Shown here: piece by piece, positions 37,924 through 46,495 of the stretch
Layout of the letters: every line of letters starts with the position of its first letter
Numbering within the stretch: position 1 is the stretch's first letter
From: Clostridia bacterium
GTDB lineage: Bacteria > Bacillota > Clostridia > Christensenellales > Aristaeellaceae
Reading direction: 5' to 3'
Length of the DNA: 49,214 nucleotides
NCBI GenBank assembly: GCA_017434085.1
Contig: JAFRFY010000184.1
Span: 1 to 49,214 of the forward strand
The notes under the pieces: generated by a model
Told to the model about the DNA's origin: nothing
What the model saw: the letters and a program-made list of their open reading frames with translations, nothing else
Databases searched by the model: none
Made by a program: the position numbers and the translations under genes

Positions 37924-40014
37924 TTATATCTTTGGCGGCAGCAGCTCGAAATTGATCTCGCCCGCGGGCACCACGGCGCTCTGCATGCGCACGCGCACGC
38001 GGTCGCCCAGCTTGAACACGGTGCCGGTGGCCTCGCCCACGATGCGCTTGCGGGCCTCGTCGTAGACGTAGTAGTCGTCCAGCTCCGATATGCGCACCAG
38101 GCCCTCGACGCGGTTGGGCAGAGTGACGTACAGCCCCCAGGCGGTGACGCCGGAGATCACGCCGTCGAACTTGCGGCCGATCTGATGGGACATGTAGGCA
38201 GCCATCATGATGTCGTCCCCCTGGCGCTCGGACAGCGTGGCGGCGTACTCCCGCCGGGAGCACTGTGCGGCCAGCTCCGGCATGCGTCTGGCCATGCGGC
38301 CCGCGCGGTCCATGTCGCCGCCGATGAGCAGCTTGAGCATACGGTGCACCGTCAGGTCGGGATAGCGGCGGATGGGGGAGGTGAAGTGGCAGTAGTCCGA
38401 CATCGCCAGCGCGTAGTGGCCCAGCGGCTTTTCGGAATACTGGGCGCGCTTCAACGCCCTCAAAAGATAGTGGCGTATGACCTCCCGGGCGGGGTGGTCC
38501 TTCGCGTCCTCCAGTATGGCCTGGAGCCTGCCCGGATGGGGGTTTGAACCGATGTGGACGTGCAGGCCGACGCCGGACAGAAACGCCTCCAGCGTCCGCA
38601 GGCGGTCCGCGTCCGGCGCCTCGTGGACGCGGTAGAGGAAGGGCAGCTCGGTGCTCCGGGCCAGCGCGGCCACGGTCTCGTTGGCGGCCAGCATGAAGTC
38701 CTCGATCATCTTCTCCGCCTCGCCCCTGGGCTCGCAGAGTATGTCGGTGGGCTCGCCCTTTTCGTCCAGCACGAACTCCGGCTCGTCCATCTCAAAGTCG
38801 ATGGCCCCGCGGGACTGCCGTCGGGCGCGCAGGTCATGGGAGAGCGTGAGCATGTCGTTCAAAGCCTTCTGGACATCCCCGGCGATGTCCGTCTCGCCCC
38901 CGTCCCACAGGCGGTTCACGGCCTGATAGGTCAGCCGGGCGTGGGAGTGGATCACTGACTGCATGAGCCGGTGGTCCTTTATAACGCCGTTTTCGATGTC
39001 CATGAACAGGCTCATGGCCAGACGGTCCACGTCCGGCATCAGCGAGCACAGGTCGTTGGACAGGCACTCCGGCAGCATGGGCACCGTCAGCCCCGGCAGG
39101 TAGAGCGAGGTGCCTCTTATAAGCGCGTCCTCGTCGATGGCGGAGCGCGGGCGCACGTAGTGGGATACGTCCGCGATGTGCACGCCCAGCCGCCAGCCGC
39201 CTTCGATGGGCTCGATGGACACGGCGTCGTCGAAGTCCTTGGCCGTCGCGCCGTCGATGGTGAAGGTCAAAAGGTCCCGAAGGTCCTCCCTGCCCGCCAT
39301 GTCTTCCTCGGACACCGCGGCGGGCATGTCCCGGGATTCCCGCTCGACCTCGGGGCTCAATTCCGTGGCGAAGCCGTGATCCTCGGCTACGGCCCGCATC
39401 AGCGCGCGCATGCTGGAGGTGTTGCCCAGCACCCGCTCCACGCTGGCGTAAATGGGGCGGTTGAATTCGGGGTACTTCTCGATCTTCAACTGGACGATCT
39501 CGTCGTTTTTGACGAAGGAGAGATCCCCGGTCAGCGCCACGTCGTAGGGGATGCGGGTGTCGCAGGGCACGGCGGTGGCGTACACGCGGGCGTCGCCCCG
39601 GCGTTCGCCCTTCCGGGCGCGCTGCTCGACGCGCACGTAGGCCGCAAAGCCCGTCCTGCCGCGCTTAAGGATGCTGTGCAGCGTGCACCGCGCGCCCTCC
39701 GGGTGGATGAGCACCACGTCCTCCGGCATGCATCGCTCGTGGCCCACGGCGTTCACCGGCAGGGCGGGGTCGCCGTTGACGGGATGGGCCAGCGGCGTGC
39801 CGTTGCGCTGGAAGCTGACCGTCGCCTTCACGAGCCCCGCGGCCTCGGGGGTCATGTAGCGGCCCTTTTTGGTCAGCACGACCTCGCCCTCCGAAATCAG
39901 GGCTTCGAGGGCCTCCTTCGCCGCCTGCGCGGGGCAGCCGAGCCGGGACGCGATTTCCTTGATGCCCACCGGCGCGCCGGCCTCCGCCAGGAGATTAATG
40001 ATCTGCTCGTTCAT
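37924..40014 (-). CDS. rnr: ribonuclease R
   Basis: 696 aa. RNase R degrades structured RNA 3' to 5'. An N-terminal winged helix (IINLLAEAGAPVGIKEIASRL) is followed by cold-shock-type OB folds, the RNB catalytic domain (DLLTFTIDGATAKDFDDAVS with its cluster of metal-binding Asp residues, and HFTSPIRRYPDL) and a C-terminal S1 domain (GRKFDGVISGVTAWGLYV). ATG 40014 is chosen; an upstream TTG at 40032 is possible. Its start lies inside the end of the CorC/HlyC gene (20-bp overlap), so the two are co-transcribed. Confidence 0.96.
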   Translation of the reverse strand: MNEQIINLLAEAGAPVGIKEIASRLGCPAQAAKEALEALISEGEVVLTKKGRYMTPEAAGLVKATVSFQRNGTPLAHPVNGDPALPVNAVGHERCMPEDVVLIHPEGARCTLHSILKRGRTGFAAYVRVEQRARKGERRGDARVYATAVPCDTRIPYDVALTGDLSFVKNDEIVQLKIEKYPEFNRPIYASVERVLGNTSSMRALMRAVAEDHGFATELSPEVERESRDMPAAVSEEDMAGREDLRDLLTFTIDGATAKDFDDAVSIEPIEGGWRLGVHIADVSHYVRPRSAIDEDALIRGTSLYLPGLTVPMLPECLSNDLCSLMPDVDRLAMSLFMDIENGVIKDHRLMQSVIHSHARLTYQAVNRLWDGGETDIAGDVQKALNDMLTLSHDLRARRQSRGAIDFEMDEPEFVLDEKGEPTDILCEPRGEAEKMIEDFMLAANETVAALARSTELPFLYRVHEAPDADRLRTLEAFLSGVGLHVHIGSNPHPGRLQAILEDAKDHPAREVIRHYLLRALKRAQYSEKPLGHYALAMSDYCHFTSPIRRYPDLTVHRMLKLLIGGDMDRAGRMARRMPELAAQCSRREYAATLSERQGDDIMMAAYMSHQIGRKFDGVISGVTAWGLYVTLPNRVEGLVRISELDDYYVYDEARKRIVGEATGTVFKLGDRVRVRMQSAVVPAGEINFELLPPKI

Positions 40015-41257
40015 CGTCTTCCACCTGCTCAATGGGTTTGGGTTCGATGTGTATCTGCTCCACCCGGCGCCGGGCCGCCTTCTCCACGGTCACGCGGCTG
40101 TCGCCGAAGTCGAAGCCGTCGCCGGGCTGCGGGAAGCGCCCCAGCACCTCCAGCACCCAGCCGTTGACGGTCACGGATTCATACTCGCCGGGGATGTCGA
40201 TCTTCTCCCGCAAATCGTCCAGGCTGGCCCCGCCGGACACCCGCAGGCTGCCGTCGGACAGCTCCTCGATGTCCTGCACCACCTCGTCGTGCTCGTCCCA
40301 GATCTCGCCCACCAGCTCCTCCAGCACGTCCTCCATGGTGGCGATGCCCAGCACGCCGCCGTACTCGTCCATCACCACGGCCATGTGGTTCTTGGTCTTT
40401 TGCAATAGCTTCAACAGCACCGCAAGCTGCGTGGTGGGCACCACGCACAGCGGAGGCGTCATGAGCTCGCGTATGGATACGCCTTCCTTGCGGGTGTAGA
40501 AGTCCTTTTCATGCAGTATGCCGATGATGTCGTCCACGCTGTCCTGGTACACGGGGAGGCGGGAGTAGCCGCTCTCCTCGAAGGCGCGGGCGATGGTGTC
40601 GATGTCGTCGTCGATGGCCACGGCGGTCATGTCCACGCGGGGGGTGAGTATATCGCCCACGGTCATGTCGTTGAACTCAATGGCGGAGCGGATGAGCTCG
40701 CTCTCGTGGGCGTCGATCTCGCCGTCGCTCTCGGCCTCCTCCACGATGGTGATGAGGTCCTCCTCGGTGATGCCGCGATCATCCGAGGGCTTGAAGATGT
40801 GGTAGATCAGCTTCTGCCAGAGAGTGGTCAGGTAAATGATGGGGGTCAAAAGCCGTATGATCAGGCTGAGCATCGGGTAGAAGGCAAAGGCGATCTCCTC
40901 CGGGTGCTCCTTGGCGATGCTCTTGGGGGCGATCTCGCCGAACATCAGCACCACCACGGTCATCACCGCCGTGGACAGCGACACGCCCCGAGGGCCGACG
41001 AGGTTCACAAACAGCACCGTGGCCAGCGAGGCGGAGAGTATGTTGACGATGTTGTTGCCCACCAGTATGCCCGAGAGCAGCTTGTCGTATTTTTCCGCCA
41101 GTGAAAGCACCTTCGCCGCGCGGCGGTTGCCCGCGTTGGCAAGGCCCTTTACGCGCACGCGGTTCAAGCTGGTATACGCCGTCTCGGAGGCCGAGAAGAA
41201 CGCCGAAAACAGGACGAGGATAATCAGATAGAGTATCAGTGTACCGTTACTGTCCAT
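39995..41257 (-). CDS. CNNM/CorC-HlyC membrane protein with CBS pair
   Basis: 420 aa. An N-terminal CNNM domain with three to four membrane helices (residues about 5-150, including FSASETAYTSLNR and GNNIVNI), a tandem CBS pair (about 190-320; MTVGDILTPRVDM, YSRLPVYQ, MAVVMDEYGGVLGIATMEDVLEELVGEI) and a CorC/HlyC domain at the end. The family exports or regulates Mg2+ or Co2+; older names say hemolysin. The only clear ribosome site (AAGGAG) is 14 nt upstream, which is long. It overlaps rnr by 20 bp. Confidence 0.93.
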   Translation of the reverse strand: MDSNGTLILYLIILVLFSAFFSASETAYTSLNRVRVKGLANAGNRRAAKVLSLAEKYDKLLSGILVGNNIVNILSASLATVLFVNLVGPRGVSLSTAVMTVVVLMFGEIAPKSIAKEHPEEIAFAFYPMLSLIIRLLTPIIYLTTLWQKLIYHIFKPSDDRGITEEDLITIVEEAESDGEIDAHESELIRSAIEFNDMTVGDILTPRVDMTAVAIDDDIDTIARAFEESGYSRLPVYQDSVDDIIGILHEKDFYTRKEGVSIRELMTPPLCVVPTTQLAVLLKLLQKTKNHMAVVMDEYGGVLGIATMEDVLEELVGEIWDEHDEVVQDIEELSDGSLRVSGGASLDDLREKIDIPGEYESVTVNGWVLEVLGRFPQPGDGFDFGDSRVTVEKAARRRVEQIHIEPKPIEQVEDDERADH

Positions 41258-41283
41258 TATGGACGCTCACGCTCCTTGGGGGT

Positions 41284-41361
41284 TAGGGAGTAGGGAGTAG
41301 GCAGTAGGGGCTACCGTAGCGGCTATTCCTATTGCCTATTGCCTATTCCCTATTGCCTTAA
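41284..41361. repeat. heptamer-repeat hairpin element, copy 3
   Basis: Left arm of 7-mers TAGGGAG, TAGGGAG, TAGGCAG, TAGGGGC; right arm of TATTCC, TATTGCC, TATTGCC, TATTCCC, TATTGCC. The arms are largely complementary and would fold into a long imperfect hairpin. It lies between the CorC/HlyC and HAD genes, next to an AT-only stretch (41361-41400). Confidence 0.7.
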
Positions 41362-41396
41362 TATACGTATTATAATTGACAAATGTTAATTATATA

Positions 41397-42050
41397 TTAA
41401 TACCCGAGTATAAGCGCCCTCAGTTGACCCGCGCTGTCGCAGCGATTCGGGATGTCGAGGCCGTCGAGCTCGTGGGGCCTGCGGAAGCCCCAGGAAACCC
41501 AGGCGCAGTCGATGCCGGCGTTTTGCGCGGTGCACAGGTCGGCCTCGCCGTCGCCCACGTACAGCGTGGCCTCGGGGCGGACGCCGAAGCGCCGCATGAT
41601 ACGCCGCGCGCCGTCCGGGGCGGGCTTTCTGGGGATGCCCTCGCGCTCGCCCAGGGCAATGTCGAGCAGGCCGTCGAAGTGCTCATAGCAGAGCAGCTGG
41701 ACGGCGTCGTCCACCTTGTTGGAGTTCACCGCGCAGCGCACGCCGCGGTCGTTGAGGGCGCGCAGCAGCGACGGTATGCCGGGGTAGGGGACGGTTTTGT
41801 CGTTCACATGCTCCAGGTAGATCGCCTTGAAGCGCGCGAGCACCGCGGCGGCGACGGCCTCGTCCGTCCCCTCCGGCACCGCCCGGTGAATGAGGCGCGA
41901 CACGCCGTTGCCGACGAAGGTGCGGATCTCCTCCGTGGTGCGCGGGGGAAAGCCGTACTCCGCAAGCGCCGCGTTGGCGGCGTCGGCCAGGTCATCGAGG
42001 GTGTTCAAAAGCGTGCCGTCCAGATCGAATATCACAAGGGTGTATTTCAT
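41397..42050 (-). CDS. gph: HAD-family phosphatase (phosphoglycolate phosphatase-like)
   Basis: 217 aa. All four HAD motifs are present: FDLDGTLLNT (nucleophile Asp8 and acid Asp10), SNK, KPAPDG and VGDGEADL. An alpha-helical cap of about 60 residues follows motif I, as in Gph/PpaX. Substrates of this group include phosphoglycolate and pyrophosphate; the choice cannot be read from sequence. ATG 42050 is chosen with GGAGAAG upstream; upstream in-frame codons lack a site. Divergent from the methyltransferase gene and separated from the next gene by the heptamer hairpin. Confidence 0.88.
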   Translation of the reverse strand: MKYTLVIFDLDGTLLNTLDDLADAANAALAEYGFPPRTTEEIRTFVGNGVSRLIHRAVPEGTDEAVAAAVLARFKAIYLEHVNDKTVPYPGIPSLLRALNDRGVRCAVNSNKVDDAVQLLCYEHFDGLLDIALGEREGIPRKPAPDGARRIMRRFGVRPEATLYVGDGEADLCTAQNAGIDCAWVSWGFRRPHELDGLDIPNRCDSAGQLRALILGY

Positions 42051-42174
42051 AGGGCGCTTCTCCGTTTCGCTGATCGTTTGTATTATCATACCAGATTCGA
42101 TTGAATGAACCGCAACCAACGGGTTAGAATTTGGTTATGCCGGTGAAATTGGGGCGGTTATTGACGGGGACGGA

Positions 42175-42203
42175 TTGAAAATAAATGTGATATATGATAA
42201 AAT
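42175..42203 (+). promoter_or_regulatory. promoter of the methyltransferase-hslO-dus unit
   Basis: TTGAAA (42175-42180), 17-bp spacer, TAAAAT (42198-42203). No other clear promoter or terminator is seen before 48641. Confidence 0.65.
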
Positions 42204-42277
42204 ACACAACGATAAGATGTAATAATCGGCGCCGTGTCGGCGTAAGCATTAGGGACGCGGCGGAACGGAGCGACGGC

Positions 42278-43030
42278 ATGGCGGCATATTCGGGCCTGGC
42301 GGGCCTCTACGACAGGCTGATGGACGACGTGGACTACCCGGCCTGGGCTGAATACTATCTGAAACTGCTGGAGACGGCGGGGGTCGCGCCGAAGCGGCTG
42401 TGCGACTGCGCCTGCGGCACGGGGGCGATGTCCGTACAGTTCGCGCTGCGGGGCATACGGGTGACCGGCGCGGACATTTCCCGGGAAATGCTGGAACAGG
42501 CCCAGGCGCGGGCGCGTCAAAGCGGCGTGAACGCCATGTTCGTCGAGCAGGACATGTGCGCGCTTGCGCTGCCGCGGCGCGTGGACGCGCTGGTGTGCGC
42601 CTGCGACGGCGTGAACTACCTGCTGGACGACGACAGGCTGAACCGCTTCTTCGCCCGGGCATACGATTCCATCCGACCCGGCGGGGCGCTGGCGTTCGAC
42701 ATCTCCTCTGCCCACAAGCTGGAGCGCGTGCTCGGAAATAACTTTTTCGGCGAGGAGCGGGACGACGTGGCCTACCTGTGGTCGAACCGCTTCGACGCCA
42801 CAAAGCGCACCGTGACCATGGATCTCACGTTCTTCGTCCGGGAGAAGGGCGACCTCTACCGGCGCTTTACGGAGGTACACGTCCAGAAGGCCCACGAGGC
42901 GGCGCACATCGCGGCGCTGCTTGAACAAAACGGCTTTTCGGACGTGCGCATCTACGGCGACAAGACCTTCGACGCGCCCGAGCCGGACGAATCGCGCATC
43001 CACTTCGTCGCCTTGTGCGGACCGAATTAA
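42278..43030 (+). CDS. class I SAM-dependent methyltransferase
   Basis: 250 aa. A Rossmann-fold methyltransferase: motif I LCDCACGTG (about 57-65), the acidic end of strand 2 at GADIS, and a later VDALVCACDGVNYL motif IV region. The opening SGLAGLYDRLMDDVDYPAWAEYY is common in small-molecule methyltransferases near Hsp33 genes in Firmicutes. Substrate unknown. ATG 42278 is chosen with CGGAG upstream; in-frame codons from 42194 have no site. First gene of the long unit, 13 bp before hslO. Confidence 0.88.
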   Translation: MAAYSGLAGLYDRLMDDVDYPAWAEYYLKLLETAGVAPKRLCDCACGTGAMSVQFALRGIRVTGADISREMLEQAQARARQSGVNAMFVEQDMCALALPRRVDALVCACDGVNYLLDDDRLNRFFARAYDSIRPGGALAFDISSAHKLERVLGNNFFGEERDDVAYLWSNRFDATKRTVTMDLTFFVREKGDLYRRFTEVHVQKAHEAAHIAALLEQNGFSDVRIYGDKTFDAPEPDESRIHFVALCGPN

Positions 43031-43043
43031 GGAGAAGAAGCAT

Positions 43044-43943
43044 ATGGATATAAGAAGCCGGGACGGCATACTGAATATATCCCTGATGGGCGGACAGGCC
43101 CGGGCGATACTGATCGAATCCACCGACATGGTGCAGGAGGCCAAGCGCATCCACGGTCTGTCGAAGATCGCCACGGCGGCGCTGGGTCGCACGCTCACGG
43201 CCACGGCCATGATGGGCTCCATGCTCAAGGGCACGGACGAGAGCGTCACCGCCTCCATCAAGGGCGGCGGCCCCATCGGCACGGTGCTGGCGGTGGCCAA
43301 CGACAAGTGCGAGGTCAAGGGCTACGTGGGCAATCCCGCCGTGGACCTGCCGCGCACCGGCAAAAAGCTTCCCGTCGGCGCGGCGGTGGGCAGGGACGGA
43401 CGCCTGACGGTAATCAAGGACATGCACCTGAAGGAGCCCTACGTGGGGCAGGTGAACCTGGTGTCCGGCGAGATCGCCGAGGACTTCGCCATGTACTTCA
43501 CCGCCTCGGAGCAGACGCCCTCGTTGGTGTCGCTGGGCGTGCTGGTGTCCGACGAAAAGGTGGAGTCCGCGGGCGGGCTGATCGTGCAGGTCATGCCCGG
43601 AGCGACGGAGGCCGCCATAAAGTCCATAGAACTCAGCGCCGGCATGTTCACCGACATTTCGGGCACAATGAAGGAATACCATCTGGAGGGCGCGGTGAAC
43701 CAGCTGCTCATGCACCTGGAGCCGGAGATCCTGGAGCGCCGCGACACCCGCTACGCCTGCGATTGCAGCCGCGCGAGGGTCGAACGGGCGCTGATCACGC
43801 TGGGCAGGGACGAGCTACGGGACATGATCGAAAAGCAGCACGGCGCTCAGGTGGACTGCCATTTCTGCAACAAGCGCTATCAATTCAGCGAATCGGAGCT
43901 CGCGGCGCTGCTGCGCGCGGCGACCGGGCGGGAGGATGAATGA
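43044..43943 (+). CDS. hslO: redox-regulated chaperone Hsp33
   Basis: 299 aa. Hsp33 is a holdase activated by disulfide formation during oxidative stress. The N-terminal domain has the expected GRTLTATAMMGSMLKG and SIKGGGPIGTVLAVA blocks. The C-terminal redox switch CDC...CHFC is intact (four zinc-binding cysteines). ATG 43044 with GGAGAAG upstream. The stop codon overlaps the ATG of the following TPR gene by 4 bp, so translation of the two is coupled. Confidence 0.96.
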   Translation: MDIRSRDGILNISLMGGQARAILIESTDMVQEAKRIHGLSKIATAALGRTLTATAMMGSMLKGTDESVTASIKGGGPIGTVLAVANDKCEVKGYVGNPAVDLPRTGKKLPVGAAVGRDGRLTVIKDMHLKEPYVGQVNLVSGEIAEDFAMYFTASEQTPSLVSLGVLVSDEKVESAGGLIVQVMPGATEAAIKSIELSAGMFTDISGTMKEYHLEGAVNQLLMHLEPEILERRDTRYACDCSRARVERALITLGRDELRDMIEKQHGAQVDCHFCNKRYQFSESELAALLRAATGREDE

Positions 43944-45628
43944 GCAAGTATCCGAAAGTGGTCTCTTTTGACCGGTCCGCGGCCTACCTTCACCATCGGG
44001 CGATGATGAACCGCCGGGACAACCACACCGTGGACGCCCTGGAGCTGATGCGCCGCGCGGTGGAGGCCTCCCCGGAGAACAGCGAATACCGGCTGGACCT
44101 GGCGGAGCTCTACTGCGAGATGGGCTGCCACGAGCAGTCGGCGAGGCTTCTGCTGGACATGCTGTCCGAGGGCGACGCCCCCAGCGAGTGCTACTACGGC
44201 CTGGCGATGAACCAGCTGGGGATGAGCGACATCACCGGCGCGAAGCAGTCGCTGGACCTGTATCGCAAAAAATCTCCCCAGGGGGCCCACGCCGAGGAGG
44301 TGGACGCCCTGGCGATGGAGCTGGACATGTACGCCGAGGGCAACCGCCCCGCCAGCCGCCGGCTGTACCGCGCCATGCGCGTGGCGGACCGGGCCTGCGA
44401 GGCTATGAAGGGCGACAATCCCGAGAAGGCGTGCCGGCTGTTTGAATCGTCGCTTCGCATGGCCAGCGAGCAGTACGAGATGCGCGCGCTGTACGCCATG
44501 GCGCTTTTGATGTCCGGGCGGGAATCGGAGGCGCGCGCGCAGGCGGACCGGGCCTGCGCGGGCTATCCGCCGTCGGTGCGGGCGCTGTGCGTGTGCGCCC
44601 AGGTGTACAACATGCTGGGGGACAAGGCGCGCGCCGTCGCGCTGATGGACGCCGCCGAGAAGGAGCTGCCCCAGGGCCCGGAGCTTCGGCTGATGATCTA
44701 CTCCGCCGGGGAGATGGGCATGAGCGGCAAGGCTGCGGAATACGCCCGGCTGGCGCTGCAGGAGACGCCCTTCGACAAGGAGCTTCTGCACATCCGCGCG
44801 GTGGCGATGAAGCAGAGCGGCGCGCCGGACGCCGAGGCGGGGCGGTGCTGGGAGCGCATACTGCGCCTCGACCCCGAGGACAGCGTGGCGCTGTTCCACT
44901 CGGAGGCCGCCGCCCACAACGCGCTGGGGGCCTGCCGGCTGGATTACAGCTACCAGGTGCCCGACGGGGAGTACATGCGCCGCATGAAGGCGCTGACGGA
45001 CGCGCTGTCCGGGCAGGACTTCGAGGCGCTGAAGCGGCGCTGGCGGGAGGAGCCGGAGTTTCGGCGGCTTCTGTGCTGGGCGGCGCACGCGGAGGACGTG
45101 AAGCTGGGCCGTGCCGCGGTGACGGTGCTGTCCGCCATCGACGCCGAGGACGCCCGGAGCGTCCTGCGGGAGCTGATGGTGCGCCCCGGCGCGCCCCGGG
45201 AGCTCAAGCTGCACGCGCTGATGGTCGAGCGCCTGCGAGGCCGTCCCATACAGGAGCTGCTGCCCGCCATGGCGGAAAACGTGGGCACGGCGCTGGTGGA
45301 CATCGACGCGCTGATGTCCGGCCTGCCCGTGGGCGAGCGGCAGCTGGTGCGCTTCGCCGACGAGGTGCTGGATTACGATTACGACATCCGCGCGCTGCCC
45401 GCCCTGGCCCTGATGTGGTCGGGCTACCGGGCGATGCAGGGGTTGAAGGGCGACCCGCTCAAGCGCATCGAGGCCTCCGCCGGGGCGCTGGCGTACAACT
45501 ACCTGCTTTTGAACGGCATGACGCCCAGAATAGGGAAGCTCGCGCGGCAGTTCGGCTGCGACGCGCGGCAGCTGGTGTTCTGCGCCCGGCGCATGGCCGC
45601 GACCCTTGAACGCCGCAACAGAGGATGA
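43940..45628 (+). CDS. uncharacterised TPR-repeat protein
   Basis: 562 aa, soluble, no signal peptide. Residues about 15-320 contain several tetratricopeptide helix pairs (for example ALELMRRAVEASPENSEYRLDLAELY, KACRLFESSLRMASEQYEMRALYAMAL, AAEYARLALQETPFDKELLHIRAVAM read as W/Y-A-x-x-L-x-x-x-G patterns). The second half (320-562) is helical without clear TPRs and ends in R-R-M-A-A-T-L-E-R-R-N-R-G. TPRs bind partner proteins. It is coupled to hslO by a 4-bp overlap and followed after 6 bp by the next gene, so a proteostasis link is a fair inference, not a demonstrated one. Confidence 0.75.
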   Translation: MSKYPKVVSFDRSAAYLHHRAMMNRRDNHTVDALELMRRAVEASPENSEYRLDLAELYCEMGCHEQSARLLLDMLSEGDAPSECYYGLAMNQLGMSDITGAKQSLDLYRKKSPQGAHAEEVDALAMELDMYAEGNRPASRRLYRAMRVADRACEAMKGDNPEKACRLFESSLRMASEQYEMRALYAMALLMSGRESEARAQADRACAGYPPSVRALCVCAQVYNMLGDKARAVALMDAAEKELPQGPELRLMIYSAGEMGMSGKAAEYARLALQETPFDKELLHIRAVAMKQSGAPDAEAGRCWERILRLDPEDSVALFHSEAAAHNALGACRLDYSYQVPDGEYMRRMKALTDALSGQDFEALKRRWREEPEFRRLLCWAAHAEDVKLGRAAVTVLSAIDAEDARSVLRELMVRPGAPRELKLHALMVERLRGRPIQELLPAMAENVGTALVDIDALMSGLPVGERQLVRFADEVLDYDYDIRALPALALMWSGYRAMQGLKGDPLKRIEASAGALAYNYLLLNGMTPRIGKLARQFGCDARQLVFCARRMAATLERRNRG

Positions 45629-45634
45629 GAAGCG

Positions 45635-46453
45635 ATGAAGATATACGATTTTGACGCCAAATTCTTCGATTATGTGCGCACCTGGATGGCGCTGCACCCC
45701 GGCCTCAAGGAGGACGAGGTGGAGCAGAAGTACAACGAGATGATGCTGAGCTGGTTAAACGCCCCGGCCCAGTGGCTGAACGGCGAAAAGCCGGGGGAGT
45801 ACTTCAACCGCTACACAGAGCCCAGGGACCTGATGAAGCTGCTGGAAGAGTACATGAAGCGGGACATCGGCCTGCCCGAGCCGCTTTACAGCCGCATCGT
45901 GGCACTGGGGGACGCCTGCGCGCCGTACCTGGTCAGGATCGTACAGGGGGAGCACAATTCCGAAAAGCTGCGCGGCACGGCGCTGGCGCTGCTGGGGGAC
46001 ATGGAAAACGCCCTGCCCCGGGAGCTGTGCATCGATCTGATCTGCGCAAGCGAGGACGGGGACGACCTGGGCGACCTGGCCGCCGAAGCCCTCATGCTGA
46101 CCGACGACTCCGTCGTTGAACAGCTGATGGACCGCTACGACGGGGCCACCGAGTACGGCAAGATGACGATACTGGACGTGTGCTCGAAATACCGGGTCCA
46201 TGAGCGCGCCTACGCGGAGATGGTCAAGGGGCTTATGACGGAGTACAAGATCCGCGGCTATTACGCCGGGCTGCTGGCCGACTACGGCGATCCCCGCGCC
46301 GTCGAGCCGCTGATGCAGGCCCTGCAGCTGACGGACCTGAACTATCTGGACTACATCGAGGTGCGCAACGCCATCGAGGCCCTGGGCGGCGATCCCGGCG
46401 AGGAGCGCGTGTTCGACGGGGACCCGGATTATGAGGCGCTCAGGAATATGTAG
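45635..46453 (+). CDS. uncharacterised HEAT-like repeat protein
   Basis: 272 aa, acidic, soluble. The first 70 residues (YDFDAKFFDYVRTWMALHPG, then EVEQKYNEMMLSWLNAPAQW) form an unfamiliar helical domain. Residues about 75-260 show repeating helix pairs of HEAT/PBS type: VALGDACAPYLVRIV, LRGTALALLGDMENALP, YYAGLLADYGDPRAVEPLMQAL, YIEVRNAIEALGGD. Such repeats form solenoids for protein contact. No catalytic motif. It lies between the TPR gene and the zinc-ribbon gene in the hslO-dus unit. Function unknown. Confidence 0.75.
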   Translation: MKIYDFDAKFFDYVRTWMALHPGLKEDEVEQKYNEMMLSWLNAPAQWLNGEKPGEYFNRYTEPRDLMKLLEEYMKRDIGLPEPLYSRIVALGDACAPYLVRIVQGEHNSEKLRGTALALLGDMENALPRELCIDLICASEDGDDLGDLAAEALMLTDDSVVEQLMDRYDGATEYGKMTILDVCSKYRVHERAYAEMVKGLMTEYKIRGYYAGLLADYGDPRAVEPLMQALQLTDLNYLDYIEVRNAIEALGGDPGEERVFDGDPDYEALRNM

Positions 46454-46495
46454 GGCGGAAAAGTGACGAATACGCCACCGAAGGGAGGAACGACG

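Noticed and set aside
41284-41361. CRISPR-like short repeats
   Set aside because: The units are 7 nt, imperfect and without spacers, and they form a hairpin, so this is not a CRISPR array.
43880-45697. A 605-codon open frame antisense to the TPR gene
   Set aside because: The plus-strand gene is coupled to hslO by ATGA overlap and shows TPR pattern; the antisense frame shows none.
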